Positions 44,246 to 52,186 of a DNA stretch of 64,000 nt are shown here, piece by piece. How positions within the stretch are numbered: position 1 is the stretch's first letter; each line of letters opens with the position of its first letter. Below the pieces are notes generated by a model. It was not told where the DNA came from. It made no database searches and saw nothing but the letters and a program-made list of their open reading frames with translations. The stretch spans positions 769,501-833,500 of the forward strand of contig NZ_CP053557.1 of NCBI RefSeq assembly GCF_014524545.1. The letters are read 5' to 3'. A program made the position numbers and the translations under genes. The stretch comes from Exiguobacterium sp. Helios (lineage in GTDB: Bacteria; Bacillota; Bacilli; Exiguobacteriales; Exiguobacteriaceae).

Positions 44246-44289
44246 AAAATGAGCGTTCGTTGACTTAGGTCAGCGAACGCTCATTTTTA
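44246..44289. terminator. bidirectional terminator after yfkM
   Basis: AAAATGAGCGTTCG-TGAC pairs with GTCA-CGAACGCTCATTTT. Confidence 0.9.
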
Positions 44290-44694
44290 GTTCTCTGGAT
44301 AATCACAGAGTTCGGTAATGACACCATGTGAATGCCGGGGATCCATATAGATCAATCGTCGACCGAGCGGAGTTTGGCGGTACGTATCTTCTAAAAATGT
44401 AATTCCCCGTTCTTTTGCCTCTTTAATGGCTTGATCCAAATCATCCACACGATAAGCAATATGGTGGACACCTTTTCCCCGTTGTTTTAAAAAACGGGCA
44501 ATGGGACTTTCCGGACTTGTCGGAGTCAACAACTCAATGTGCGCATCTTCAAATTCGATGACAGCAATATTAGAAGCAACCCCGGGCGTCGGATTACTGT
44601 ACTCACGGATCAATGTCCCTCCCAAGATAGTCGTATAGAACGTAATCGCTTCCTGCATATCCCGGACAGCGATGCCAGTATGGTCCAAATGCAT
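44287..44694 (-). CDS. mce: methylmalonyl-CoA epimerase / VOC-family protein
   Basis: The 135-residue protein has two VOC beta-alpha-beta modules with metal ligands H in HLDHTGIAV, E in HIELLTP, H in GVHHIAYRV and E in VITELCD, the full methylmalonyl-CoA epimerase set. The enzyme interconverts (R)- and (S)-methylmalonyl-CoA. No mutase or carboxylase gene lies within the window. AGGAGG eight bases upstream fixes the ATG at 44694. Confidence 0.83.
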   Translation of the reverse strand: MHLDHTGIAVRDMQEAITFYTTILGGTLIREYSNPTPGVASNIAVIEFEDAHIELLTPTSPESPIARFLKQRGKGVHHIAYRVDDLDQAIKEAKERGITFLEDTYRQTPLGRRLIYMDPRHSHGVITELCDYPEN

Positions 44695-44845
44695 AAACAG
44701 TTCCTCCTTTACTTCGATAGTCATAGTGTGTCAAACTCTTTCCCAACACGCAATGTAGAAGGTTCGATTGAAGGATCTATATAAAGGCGAAAAGAGAACT
44801 TATCAAAAATGACATCTCACTGAAATATAATAGAGGGAAAATGAA

Positions 44846-44854
44846 TGCTATAAT
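44846..44854 (+). promoter_or_regulatory. extended -10 of the first M23 hydrolase gene
   Basis: TGCTATAAT, continued as CAA; the same twelve bases TGCTATAATCAA occur before the paralogue at 46519. No good -35 is seen, as is usual for extended -10 promoters. Confidence 0.5.
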
Positions 44855-44950
44855 CAAAAACGTTCTTATAATTTTTAAAAAGTATTATTAAATTTAAATA
44901 ACATCATTCGATTACTTATATAAACCACACAGAAAAAGAGGGAATACTAC

Positions 44951-46393
44951 ATGAAAAAAACGTTCGCGTCGCTCATCGTTTCCGCACTTATTCTTTCATC
45001 GACTCCTCACTTCGTAGCAGCAGATGACTTAAGTGAACAAAAAGCTAAAAATGAACAAAAACAACAAGAAAATGCTAATACTCAAAAAAACTTAGAATCG
45101 TCTGTGAATCAAGAAGGACAAAAAATTTCGAAGACTCAGCAAGAAGTGAATCGTCTAGACGAAGCATTAAACGAAAAAATATTTGCAGTTGAAACAAAAG
45201 ATCGTCAAATTAAAGCAACTGAAGCTGAAATCGTTGAACTTGGGAAACAGATTAAAAAGTATAAAGCGAAATTAAAGCGTCAGGAAAAGCTGCTTGGTGA
45301 CCGCCTTCGTGTCATGCAAGAAAATGATGGGAACTCCATTAAATGGGAAGAAGTCATCTTTGGTTCAAAGGATGTCGGAGATCTTGTCAGCCGTGTGTTA
45401 GCAGGGAAATCAATCTCGCAACAAGACGATAAAATGATTACCGACTATCAAAACACACAAAAGAAATTAGCAGCTGCTCAACAAGAACTAAAAGATAAAA
45501 AAGCTAAACTTGTGACGGAGAAACAAGAACTAAAACGTCAACAAGCTGAACTTGAGCAACAGCTTAAAGAACGAAACAAACGCTTAAAAGAACTCCGGAA
45601 ACAAAAAAAGAAATTTGAAACGCAATTGATGGATGCAAAAGAAGTACAACAAATTTTGATTGCACAAGAACAAGCGATTGCAGCTGAAAAAGCAGCACGC
45701 GAACGTGAAGCAAGAATCGAAAAAGAGCGTCAAGCACAAGCGGCACGTGAAGCAAAAGCACGTGCAGAAGCACAAGCGGCACAAGCAGCAGCGGCTCAAA
45801 AAGCAGCAGCTGAACAACAGGCGGCAGAAGCGGCCGCTGCTAAAGCAGCAGCACAAGCGGAACAAAAATCGTCAGCACCTGCAACTTCAACAAAACAATC
45901 TACACCATCTGTGACTGTGCCAAAAGCAGCACCAACACCAGAACCAGAACCAGCGGCACCAACGCCTGCACCATCATCTTCTTCTATGTTTATTCATCCA
46001 ACAAGTGGATCAATCACACAAGGATATGGTTCAGCAAGCGGTTCGAATGGTTACTCTTTCCACAATGGTATTGATTTCGGCGCTCCAGTCGGTACCCCGA
46101 TTGTTGCAGCGGCAACAGGGACAGTCATCACTGCATCAAGTGGTGGTCCGTACGGTAATCATGTCATGATTGCACACCAATTAAATGGAAAAACGTATAC
46201 AACAGTTTACGCGCATATGAGTTCGTTAAATGCACATGCCGGACAACGTGTCAGTCAAGGACAACAAATCGGAGCCCTTGGTAGCACTGGGAACTCAACA
46301 GGCCCACACTTACACTTTGAAATTCATGTAGGTGGTTACAGCTACAGTGCTTCAGGACCAGCAAATTCTGTAAATCCAATGTCGATGTTATAA
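44951..46393 (+). CDS. coiled-coil M23 peptidoglycan hydrolase, paralogue 1
   Basis: A signal peptide (about 1-24) precedes a long coiled coil (about 27-240) with the conserved patch LGDRLRVMQENDGNSIKW, an Ala/Glu- and Pro-rich linker (about 240-345), and a C-terminal M23 endopeptidase domain (about 350-480). Zinc ligands are in HNGIDFGAP and HLHFEIH. The layout matches murein hydrolases and activators controlled by FtsEX or WalRK, which cut cross-bridges during growth. 480 residues. Followed by a terminator and then by a paralogue, so each gene is its own unit. Confidence 0.88.
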   Translation: MKKTFASLIVSALILSSTPHFVAADDLSEQKAKNEQKQQENANTQKNLESSVNQEGQKISKTQQEVNRLDEALNEKIFAVETKDRQIKATEAEIVELGKQIKKYKAKLKRQEKLLGDRLRVMQENDGNSIKWEEVIFGSKDVGDLVSRVLAGKSISQQDDKMITDYQNTQKKLAAAQQELKDKKAKLVTEKQELKRQQAELEQQLKERNKRLKELRKQKKKFETQLMDAKEVQQILIAQEQAIAAEKAAREREARIEKERQAQAAREAKARAEAQAAQAAAAQKAAAEQQAAEAAAAKAAAQAEQKSSAPATSTKQSTPSVTVPKAAPTPEPEPAAPTPAPSSSSMFIHPTSGSITQGYGSASGSNGYSFHNGIDFGAPVGTPIVAAATGTVITASSGGPYGNHVMIAHQLNGKTYTTVYAHMSSLNAHAGQRVSQGQQIGALGSTGNSTGPHLHFEIHVGGYSYSASGPANSVNPMSML

Positions 46394-46401
46394 TAACAAG
46401 A

Positions 46402-46433
46402 AAAGACGATTGCTGCGGCAGTCGTTTTTTTTA
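46402..46433 (+). terminator. terminator after paralogue 1
   Basis: ACGA-TGC pairs with GCA-TCGT, then eight T. Confidence 0.7.
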
Positions 46434-46476
46434 TGTTTTTATAAAAACATAAAATGTTATATTACAATAAAACGCT

Positions 46477-46527
46477 TTCAGTTGAAACACAAATGAAATT
46501 TTCCTGAAACTATTACGGTGCTATAAT
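46477..46527 (+). promoter_or_regulatory. promoter region of paralogue 2 with a cre-like site
   Basis: An extended -10 TGCTATAAT (46519-46527) lies about 75 bases before the gene. AAAACGCTTTCA (near 46479-46490) resembles a cre on the minus strand with two mismatches. Confidence 0.4.
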
Positions 46528-46600
46528 CAATCTCAGACAGAAATACTTTGAATTAAATACTTTTTAAATAAGAAATCATACATAAGCGAGGAAACCAAAC

Positions 46601-47878
46601 ATGTTTAAAAAATTGTTTGCAACGGTATTGTTAGGGGCGTTACTTGTATCCACTGTGCCGACTTCTGGTCAAGCTGCAACGATTAAAGAAAAGAAATCTC
46701 AAAATGCAACAGAGCAACGTCGCTTGGAAAAAGCCATCAAAAAACAGGAAGCTAAAATATCGGTAGAGCAACGCGAAATCAATAAAATTGATGCGGCCAT
46801 CAACGAAAATATTTTCAGGATTTCGGAAAAAAACAAGCAGATTAAACAATTGAATCTCCAAATTGAAGATCTTGAGGCGGAAATCGCCCGCTACGAAATC
46901 ATGCTCACCCGGCAAGAAGAATTGCTGGGGGACCGCTTACGTGTCCTTCAAGAAAATGATGGTAATTCTATAAAATGGGAAGAAGTCATTTTTGGTTCGA
47001 AAAACTTGGGTGATTTGTTTAGTCGTGTTATGGCAGGTAAAAAAATTGCCGAACAAGACGATAAAATGATTTCTGCTTATTTGGAAACACAAGAAAAGCT
47101 AGCAGAAATGAAAAAAAATCTTATTGCTAAAAAGGCGGAGCGTGTTCAAGAGAAAGAGTCGTTACTCGTCCAAAAGAAACAGTTAAAACAACAGATGAAA
47201 GAACGGAGTGCGACCCTGAATAAATTACGTAAAGGGAAAACAAAGTTCACGACTAAACTGTTAAATGCAAAAGAATTACAAGCGACTTTAGAGGCTCAAG
47301 AAAGAGCGATTGCGGCAGCAAAAGCAGCAGCGAAAGCAGCAGCAGAAAAAGCGGCCGCTGAAAAAGAAGCAGCTGAACGTGCTGCAAAAGAGGCGGCAAA
47401 ATCAACGCGTGAGTCAAGCGAAGCAACGGTTCTTCCGACTCCTGTCAGCAGTGTGCCGACAGGATCGGCGAAGTTTATTCGTCCGGCTTCAGGCGGTGTT
47501 TCACAAGGTTTTGGACCGGCTAGTGGAGCGAACGGCTATACGTTCCATAATGGTGTCGACTTCAGTGGACCCGTCGGATCATCGATTCGAGCAGCAGCTT
47601 CCGGAACAGTCATTACGGCTGGTAGCGGCGGACCTTATGGGAATCATGTCATGATTTCGCATTTCCTTGACGGTCAGGTGTATACAACAGTGTACGGTCA
47701 TATGAATTCGTTATCGGTTTCGGCAGGTCAGACGGTAACTCAAGGTCAAACGCTTGGTACTCTTGGCAGTACCGGGAATTCGACAGGACCGCATCTACAC
47801 TTTGAATTGCATATCGGTGGATACCAATACAGTGCGACAGGACCAGCTAACACGGTCAATCCACTTGGATACCTTTAA
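46601..47878 (+). CDS. coiled-coil M23 peptidoglycan hydrolase, paralogue 2
   Basis: The 425-residue protein repeats the layout of its upstream neighbour: signal peptide (about 1-25), coiled coil with the same LGDRLRVLQENDGNSIKW patch, a shorter Ala-rich linker and an M23 domain with HNGVDFSGP and HLHFELH. The two are clearly a tandem duplication that has diverged, mainly by loss of the Pro-rich linker here. Both active sites look intact. A separate promoter and terminator allow separate control. Confidence 0.88.
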   Translation: MFKKLFATVLLGALLVSTVPTSGQAATIKEKKSQNATEQRRLEKAIKKQEAKISVEQREINKIDAAINENIFRISEKNKQIKQLNLQIEDLEAEIARYEIMLTRQEELLGDRLRVLQENDGNSIKWEEVIFGSKNLGDLFSRVMAGKKIAEQDDKMISAYLETQEKLAEMKKNLIAKKAERVQEKESLLVQKKQLKQQMKERSATLNKLRKGKTKFTTKLLNAKELQATLEAQERAIAAAKAAAKAAAEKAAAEKEAAERAAKEAAKSTRESSEATVLPTPVSSVPTGSAKFIRPASGGVSQGFGPASGANGYTFHNGVDFSGPVGSSIRAAASGTVITAGSGGPYGNHVMISHFLDGQVYTTVYGHMNSLSVSAGQTVTQGQTLGTLGSTGNSTGPHLHFELHIGGYQYSATGPANTVNPLGYL

Positions 47879-47904
47879 AAACGAGCTTCGGCTCGTTTTT
47901 TTAA
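47878..47904 (+). terminator. terminator after paralogue 2
   Basis: ACGAGC pairs with GCTCGT around TTCG; seven T follow. Confidence 0.8.
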
Positions 47905-47943
47905 TGGTGCTGTGATACAGTGAAAAAGAATTTAAATTACGAG

Positions 47944-48037
47944 CAACTAGGGGAGCTGGAGGAGTCCGGCTGAGAGGAAAACCATTCTGTTTTCGACCCT
48001 GTCACCTGAACTGGATAATACCAGCGTAGGAAAGTTG
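47944..48037 (+). ncRNA. TPP riboswitch (THI element)
   Basis: The aptamer core is easily read: CTAGGGGAGC, GGCTGAGAGG, the GACCC...CACCTGAACTGGATAATACCAG part split over P4/P5, and GCGTAGGAAAGT. P1 is closed by CAACT (47944-47948) and AGTTG (48033-48037). With TPP bound, the terminator at 48084 should form and switch off thiD-thiM-thiE. Confidence 0.95.
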
Positions 48038-48083
48038 AGATCGAAGACATGAAGACTTCAATCAGTAGAACTGGTTGTTCATG

Positions 48084-48120
48084 GCGTCGTCTGCTTTTTT
48101 ACAGCGGACGGCGCTTTTTG
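48084..48120 (+). terminator. riboswitch-controlled terminator before thiD
   Basis: A 12-base-pair helix (48084-48095 with 48103-48114) is followed by five T, 47 bases before the thiD start. Confidence 0.8.
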
Positions 48121-48166
48121 TTGTCCGTTTTCTCCTTATTTGCTCCCAGGAAAGTGAGGAATTGGA

Positions 48167-48976
48167 ATGAAACACGTATTGACGATTGCTGGATCCGACT
48201 CCGGAGGTGGAGCTGGAATTCAAGCAGATTTAAAAACGTTTTCGGCACTCGGTGTATACGGAATGAGCGTCATCACGGCGATTACGGCACAAAATACGTT
48301 AGGTGTTCAAGCGGTCGAGGACGTATCCCTGGAGCTCGTGGAAGCACAGCTGACATCCATCTTTTCCGATATCCGTGTCGATGCGGTCAAGATTGGAATG
48401 GTTTCCAATCAAGACACCATCCGAGTGATTGCACAACAACTGGAAAAACATCAACTTCCGGTTGTTCTCGACCCGGTCATGGTCGCGAAAGGGGGTTATA
48501 GCTTATTGCAACCGGATGCAGAACATGCCTTGCTCGAACAGCTGTTACCATTGGCTACACTTGTGACTCCGAATATTCCTGAAATCGAGCGGATGATTGG
48601 CGGAACGATTCACTCGCTTGCCGATATGAAACAGGCGACGGAAAAACTGGCTGAAAAACGGACGGGTGCTATTTTGCTCAAGGGCGGACATTTGGAGGGA
48701 CGGGACGCTACTGACCTTTTATATACAGACGGGCGATATGTCGTCTTTGAACAAGAACGGATCGAGTCCCGTCATACCCATGGTACAGGCTGTACATTAT
48801 CTGCTGCCATCGCTTCCTATCTTGCACTCGGTCTTTCAGTGGAAGACAGCATCCGTTATGCAAAACGTTATGTGACGGAAGCCATTCGCCACGGCTTTGC
48901 GCTCGGACGCGGTGTTGGTCCGACGCATCATTTTCATGAACTCTGGAGGGATACACATGTTACGACGCATCCATGA
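48167..48976 (+). CDS. thiD: hydroxymethylpyrimidine (phosphate) kinase
   Basis: ThiD phosphorylates HMP and HMP-P in thiamine synthesis. The 269-residue ribokinase-fold protein shows TIAGSDSGGGAGIQAD at the N-terminus, DPVMVAKGG, the TPNIPE strand and the anion-hole motif HGTGCTLSAAIAS with catalytic aspartate or cysteine region typical of the family. AGGAA precedes the ATG. It overlaps thiM by 20 bases and is under the TPP riboswitch. Confidence 0.93.
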   Translation: MKHVLTIAGSDSGGGAGIQADLKTFSALGVYGMSVITAITAQNTLGVQAVEDVSLELVEAQLTSIFSDIRVDAVKIGMVSNQDTIRVIAQQLEKHQLPVVLDPVMVAKGGYSLLQPDAEHALLEQLLPLATLVTPNIPEIERMIGGTIHSLADMKQATEKLAEKRTGAILLKGGHLEGRDATDLLYTDGRYVVFEQERIESRHTHGTGCTLSAAIASYLALGLSVEDSIRYAKRYVTEAIRHGFALGRGVGPTHHFHELWRDTHVTTHP

Positions 48977-49712
48977 TAAAAAACCGTTGATTCATCATTT
49001 AACGAATACTGTAACCATTAATGACTGCGCCAATATGACACTGGCACTTGGTGGCTCTCCTGTGATGGCAGATGATCTGCTGGAAGTGGAAGAAATGGTC
49101 AGGCACGCAGATGCCGTCGTAATCAATACAGGGACGATCAATCCGGACATGCGCCAAGCCCAACTTTTAGCAGGAAAAACGGCTAACCGATTGGGGAAAC
49201 CGGTCATTTTGGATCCGGTAGGCGCAGGAGCGACGACATTAAGAACAGATTTTATGAAGCAGTTAATGGATGAAATCACCTTTACGGTCATCAAAGGAAA
49301 TGCATCGGAAATCAAGACATTGCTCGGACAGGCCGCTCGAACGAAAGGAGTGGATGTTGCCGAAGGAGAATCCCTGGATTTTCAAAGTGTCCATACCTTT
49401 GCAGGTGAAACGAAACAACTCATCGTCGTAACGGGTCCGATTGATTTTGTGACAGATGGAAATCGCCAGTATCATCTGGATGTCGGGACGAAACGTCTTG
49501 GCCAAGTCACGGGAACGGGATGTATGACCGCTTCTTTGATTGCGACGTTTTTAGGAGCAGGATACGATCGTTTTGAGGCAGCCGTATTTGGGACGTATGC
49601 TATGGGAAAAGCAGGGGAGTCGGCTGAGGATTCTCCCGGTATCGGAGGTTTTCGAACCGGGCTGTTCGATGCAGTGAGTTTGATGACAGAAAAAAGTTTG
49701 CCGGAGGTATAA
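48957..49712 (+). CDS. thiM: hydroxyethylthiazole kinase
   Basis: ThiM phosphorylates 4-methyl-5-hydroxyethylthiazole for salvage. The 251-residue protein contains PLIHHLTNTVTINDCAN, the ALGGSPVM loop, DPVGAGAT and the catalytic VTGTGCMTASL. GGAGGG eight bases upstream selects the ATG at 48957, inside the end of thiD. The frame continues upstream but within thiD. Confidence 0.93.
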   Translation: MLRRIHDKKPLIHHLTNTVTINDCANMTLALGGSPVMADDLLEVEEMVRHADAVVINTGTINPDMRQAQLLAGKTANRLGKPVILDPVGAGATTLRTDFMKQLMDEITFTVIKGNASEIKTLLGQAARTKGVDVAEGESLDFQSVHTFAGETKQLIVVTGPIDFVTDGNRQYHLDVGTKRLGQVTGTGCMTASLIATFLGAGYDRFEAAVFGTYAMGKAGESAEDSPGIGGFRTGLFDAVSLMTEKSLPEV

Positions 49713-49716
49713 ATGA

Positions 49717-50355
49717 ATGGACACTGAATATTTGATTTATGCCGTGACCGATCGACGCTTGCATCCACATCTTTCCCTGGCAGACGCCGTCGAAGCATCG
49801 ATTAAAGGAGGCGCAACGGTTGTTCAATTACGGGAAAAAGACAGTTCCGGTAAAACTTTTCTGGAATCAGCCATTGCATTAAAAGATCTCACCGCACGTT
49901 ACGATATTCCGTTCATTATCAATGATCGGATTGATATCGCTTTGCTGGTCGATGCCGGTTTGCATATCGGTCAAGATGATATTCCCTTAATTGAAGCGCG
50001 CCGTTTGTTACCGGAAGCGACGATTGGTGTTTCTGTTTCAACAGTGGAACAAGCTGTTGCAGCAGAACGGGAAGGCGCAGATTATTTAGGGGTCGGTTCA
50101 CTCTTTCCGACAGCAACGAAACAAGATGCGACATTCATGGCGCGAGCGACGTTGGAACAGATTCGTAAAGCCGTTCATATCCCGTTGGTGGGAATCGGTG
50201 GAATTACTGAGACAAACGTTCCGGAACTTGGTTCTCTAGTGGACGGATATGCCGTTGTTTCAGCTTTATTTGCAAGTGAAGACATTGAGCGAACGACGAA
50301 AAAGTTTAAGACGACCGTGAAACAAGTGCGTCAGAGCGCCTCAGGCAGGGTATAG
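49717..50355 (+). CDS. thiE: thiamine phosphate synthase
   Basis: ThiE joins HMP-PP and thiazole phosphate to give thiamine phosphate. The 212-residue TIM barrel has VQLREKD, the INDRIDIAL strand, GQDDIP, GVSVST and the phosphate-binding VGIGGI. It starts four bases after thiM. With thiD and thiM it makes a salvage-type set; no thiC or thiG is present in the window, so precursors may come from outside or be made elsewhere. Confidence 0.93.
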   Translation: MDTEYLIYAVTDRRLHPHLSLADAVEASIKGGATVVQLREKDSSGKTFLESAIALKDLTARYDIPFIINDRIDIALLVDAGLHIGQDDIPLIEARRLLPEATIGVSVSTVEQAVAAEREGADYLGVGSLFPTATKQDATFMARATLEQIRKAVHIPLVGIGGITETNVPELGSLVDGYAVVSALFASEDIERTTKKFKTTVKQVRQSASGRV

Positions 50356-50375
50356 TTCACGTAGAGGTGATGGTC

Positions 50376-50813
50376 GTGAAATGGCAGTCTGTTCGATTTC
50401 GAGGACGCTGGATTCGGTATAAAATCGAACCACAAGTCATTCGAATCGATAATCGCGGGAAATATCATTTAGGTGCAGCTCTATTTCCTTTCCCGAATCG
50501 TTATTCGTATCAATTAGCTGTTTTATTAAAGAATAAATACCGACAACAGTATAAACGTTCCTTGCTCATCCAAACGAGTTCAATCGCAACTGAAATCTGG
50601 GGGCACACACATCTGGATATTTTTTACCGGATGATGTTACCTCTTCCGTTACCATGCTTTTTACGGAACCGCTATAAAGAACGTTTGAAAAGTACAGGCG
50701 TGATCGATATCGGTGTGCGTGCTGTCGATTCAAACCGGATTGTCTGGGATATCGGAAATTTTTTAGGTGGCTGGTTCTTTTACGCGATCTCAAGACGAAA
50801 CCGTGAGAAATGA
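50376..50813 (+). CDS. basic protein of unknown function (145 aa)
   Basis: The protein is rich in Arg, Tyr and Trp and appears to be mostly beta strands; a C-terminal GGWFFYAISRR segment is hydrophobic but short. I do not recognise a family. AGAGG is eight bases before the GTG at 50376; ATG at 50370 and GTG at 50367 are too close to it. It follows thiE by 20 bases and may be read through from that operon, but no thiamine role is evident. Confidence 0.6.
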   Translation: MKWQSVRFRGRWIRYKIEPQVIRIDNRGKYHLGAALFPFPNRYSYQLAVLLKNKYRQQYKRSLLIQTSSIATEIWGHTHLDIFYRMMLPLPLPCFLRNRYKERLKSTGVIDIGVRAVDSNRIVWDIGNFLGGWFFYAISRRNREK

Positions 50814-50839
50814 AAAGATGATTCAAACAGGAATGTCCA

Positions 50840-50888
50840 ATGAAAAAGTCTGCTTTCCGCTCTAAACGACGGGAAACAGACTTTTTTG
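50840..50888 (+). terminator. terminator after the 145-aa gene
   Basis: AAGTCTG-TTTCC pairs with GGGAAA-CAGACTT; six T follow. Confidence 0.8.
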
Positions 50889-50927
50889 AGTTTCTGATTT
50901 TTGGAATAGCAGGCACTAGTTGAGTCC

Positions 50928-50955
50928 TGAAGTGATTTTCTTGCAATTCACTTGA
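50928..50955 (+). promoter_or_regulatory. inverted repeat before the CadC-type gene
   Basis: TGAAGTGA (50928-50935) and TCACTTGA (50948-50955) pair with one mismatch across 12 bases, a size that fits an ArsR-family dimer. Confidence 0.45.
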
Positions 50956-50991
50956 AACGATGGTGGAATGAAAGGGAAAGAGGTGATGACG

Positions 50992-51357
50992 GTGGATGCA
51001 CCACGTTGTGAAACGATTGCCATTGATCAAGTACGTGCAGAAGAGATTGGACAAGTCGTCGATACGATTCCAACGACAGACATTGGAAAGTTGTTCAAAG
51101 TCTTGTCAGATGCCACACGGTTACGGATTGCTTACGCCTTGACGGTGGAAGAGGAACTTTGTGTCTGTGATGTTTCGGCTTCGGTGGATTGTTCGATTGC
51201 AACAGCTTCTCACCATCTCCGTACCTTGTTGAAACAAGGACTGGTGAAATATAGAAAAGAAGGTAAGGTCGTCTACTATTCGCTGGACGATCATCATGTA
51301 TCGTCGCTCGTTCACTTAGCAATGGAGCATGTAAATGAAGGCAAGGCGTCCTCTTGA
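50992..51357 (+). CDS. ArsR/SmtB-family metal-sensing repressor (CadC type)
   Basis: The 121-residue winged-helix protein has the CadC metal motif ELCVCDV in the recognition region, an N-terminal cysteine (APRCET) that completes the Cd/Pb/Zn site, the HTH segment TASHHLRTLLKQGLV and a C-terminal DDHHVSSLVHLAMEH that resembles the alpha-5 zinc site. Such proteins leave DNA when metal binds. AGAGGTGA favours the GTG at 50992 over ATG codons at 50986 and 50968. No cadA-type pump follows; the next plus-strand gene is about 1.8 kb away, so its target may be itself or elsewhere. Confidence 0.87.
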   Translation: MDAPRCETIAIDQVRAEEIGQVVDTIPTTDIGKLFKVLSDATRLRIAYALTVEEELCVCDVSASVDCSIATASHHLRTLLKQGLVKYRKEGKVVYYSLDDHHVSSLVHLAMEHVNEGKASS

Positions 51358-51366
51358 GTGTACTGA

Positions 51367-51418
51367 ACAACACAACAAACACGTATCGTTCTCATGGACG
51401 ATACGTGTTTGTTGTGTT
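51367..51418 (+). terminator. long-stem terminator of the CadC-type gene
   Basis: A perfect stem of more than 20 base pairs around the loop TCTCATGG ends in TTTTT. Its 3' half is coding on the minus strand, where it holds the last codons of the neighbouring gene. Confidence 0.85.
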
Positions 51419-52024
51419 TTTAGATCGGTGAAATAAGATGATAGTCGTTGCAATCAACAAAAAAGCTAAAATCGACAGGCTGAAGGACATACGTTTATAC
51501 TCTGCCGTCATTTCAGTAGTCAATTCCAATTTTTGTTCAAGATCACGATATAATTTTTCTTTGATTTGTGACAAGTCTTCAAGAATCGTTTGTGTGGTTT
51601 GAGTTGTTTGCTTGGCTAATTTTTTAGCACGTTGCGGATGATCTGTTTCGTAAACGGTAAAAACTTCTTGAATCTCTTCCTCCCACACATTGTTACGTAA
51701 TAGTAAATCTTTAACCGCACCGGGTGTCTGATTGGATGAATTCAGTACACGTCGCAAATCATGAACTTTAGAAGTGGAAAAGTAATATTGTTCAATGTAA
51801 CGGTCATCTTCATATAATAACAGGCCGCGAACGGCATTTGCCCGATCGCGATTATGTTCGATCAATTGGTCGACTTGTTTAATCATTAGAATATCTTGTG
51901 TATGCATCTCTTCCGTCAAATTAGAAATCGTACGATATCCGCTTAAGGCATACAAAAGGGGAATCGAGGCAAACAGACTGACAATCAGGATGAGGATGAT
52001 ACAGTGCCGCCATAGTTGATTCAT
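51392..52024 (-). CDS. receptor-like membrane protein without output domain
   Basis: Two membrane helices (about 8-30 and 183-204) flank a helical extracytoplasmic domain of about 150 residues that looks like the four-helix-bundle sensor of chemoreceptors or CHASE3 proteins (RANAVRGLLLYEDD, NNVWEEEIQEVF). After the second helix only eight or nine residues remain, so there is no HAMP, kinase or methyl-accepting part. AAAGG lies nine bases before the ATG at 52024. It may be a decoy or accessory subunit, or a remnant; downstream sequence shows no lost signalling domain. Confidence 0.72.
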   Translation of the reverse strand: MNQLWRHCIILILIVSLFASIPLLYALSGYRTISNLTEEMHTQDILMIKQVDQLIEHNRDRANAVRGLLLYEDDRYIEQYYFSTSKVHDLRRVLNSSNQTPGAVKDLLLRNNVWEEEIQEVFTVYETDHPQRAKKLAKQTTQTTQTILEDLSQIKEKLYRDLEQKLELTTEMTAEYKRMSFSLSILAFLLIATTIILFHRSKNTTNTYRP

Positions 52025-52139
52025 ACAATCCATCCTTTTTCTACAAAACTTAATGTCATTAGCTTAACCACTATTTCCCAAAAAGTGAAGGATTATTCAA
52101 AAAAATATGGAACATTTTCTTTGATTTTGCGTATTATAC

Positions 52140-52172
52140 ACAAAAAACCGCTACAACGAGTGTAGCGGCTAC
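52140..52172 (-). terminator. yitT terminator
   Basis: On the minus strand CCGCTACA pairs with TGTAGCGG and is followed by six T. Confidence 0.85.
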
Positions 52173-52186
52173 AGAATGTTAGACGA

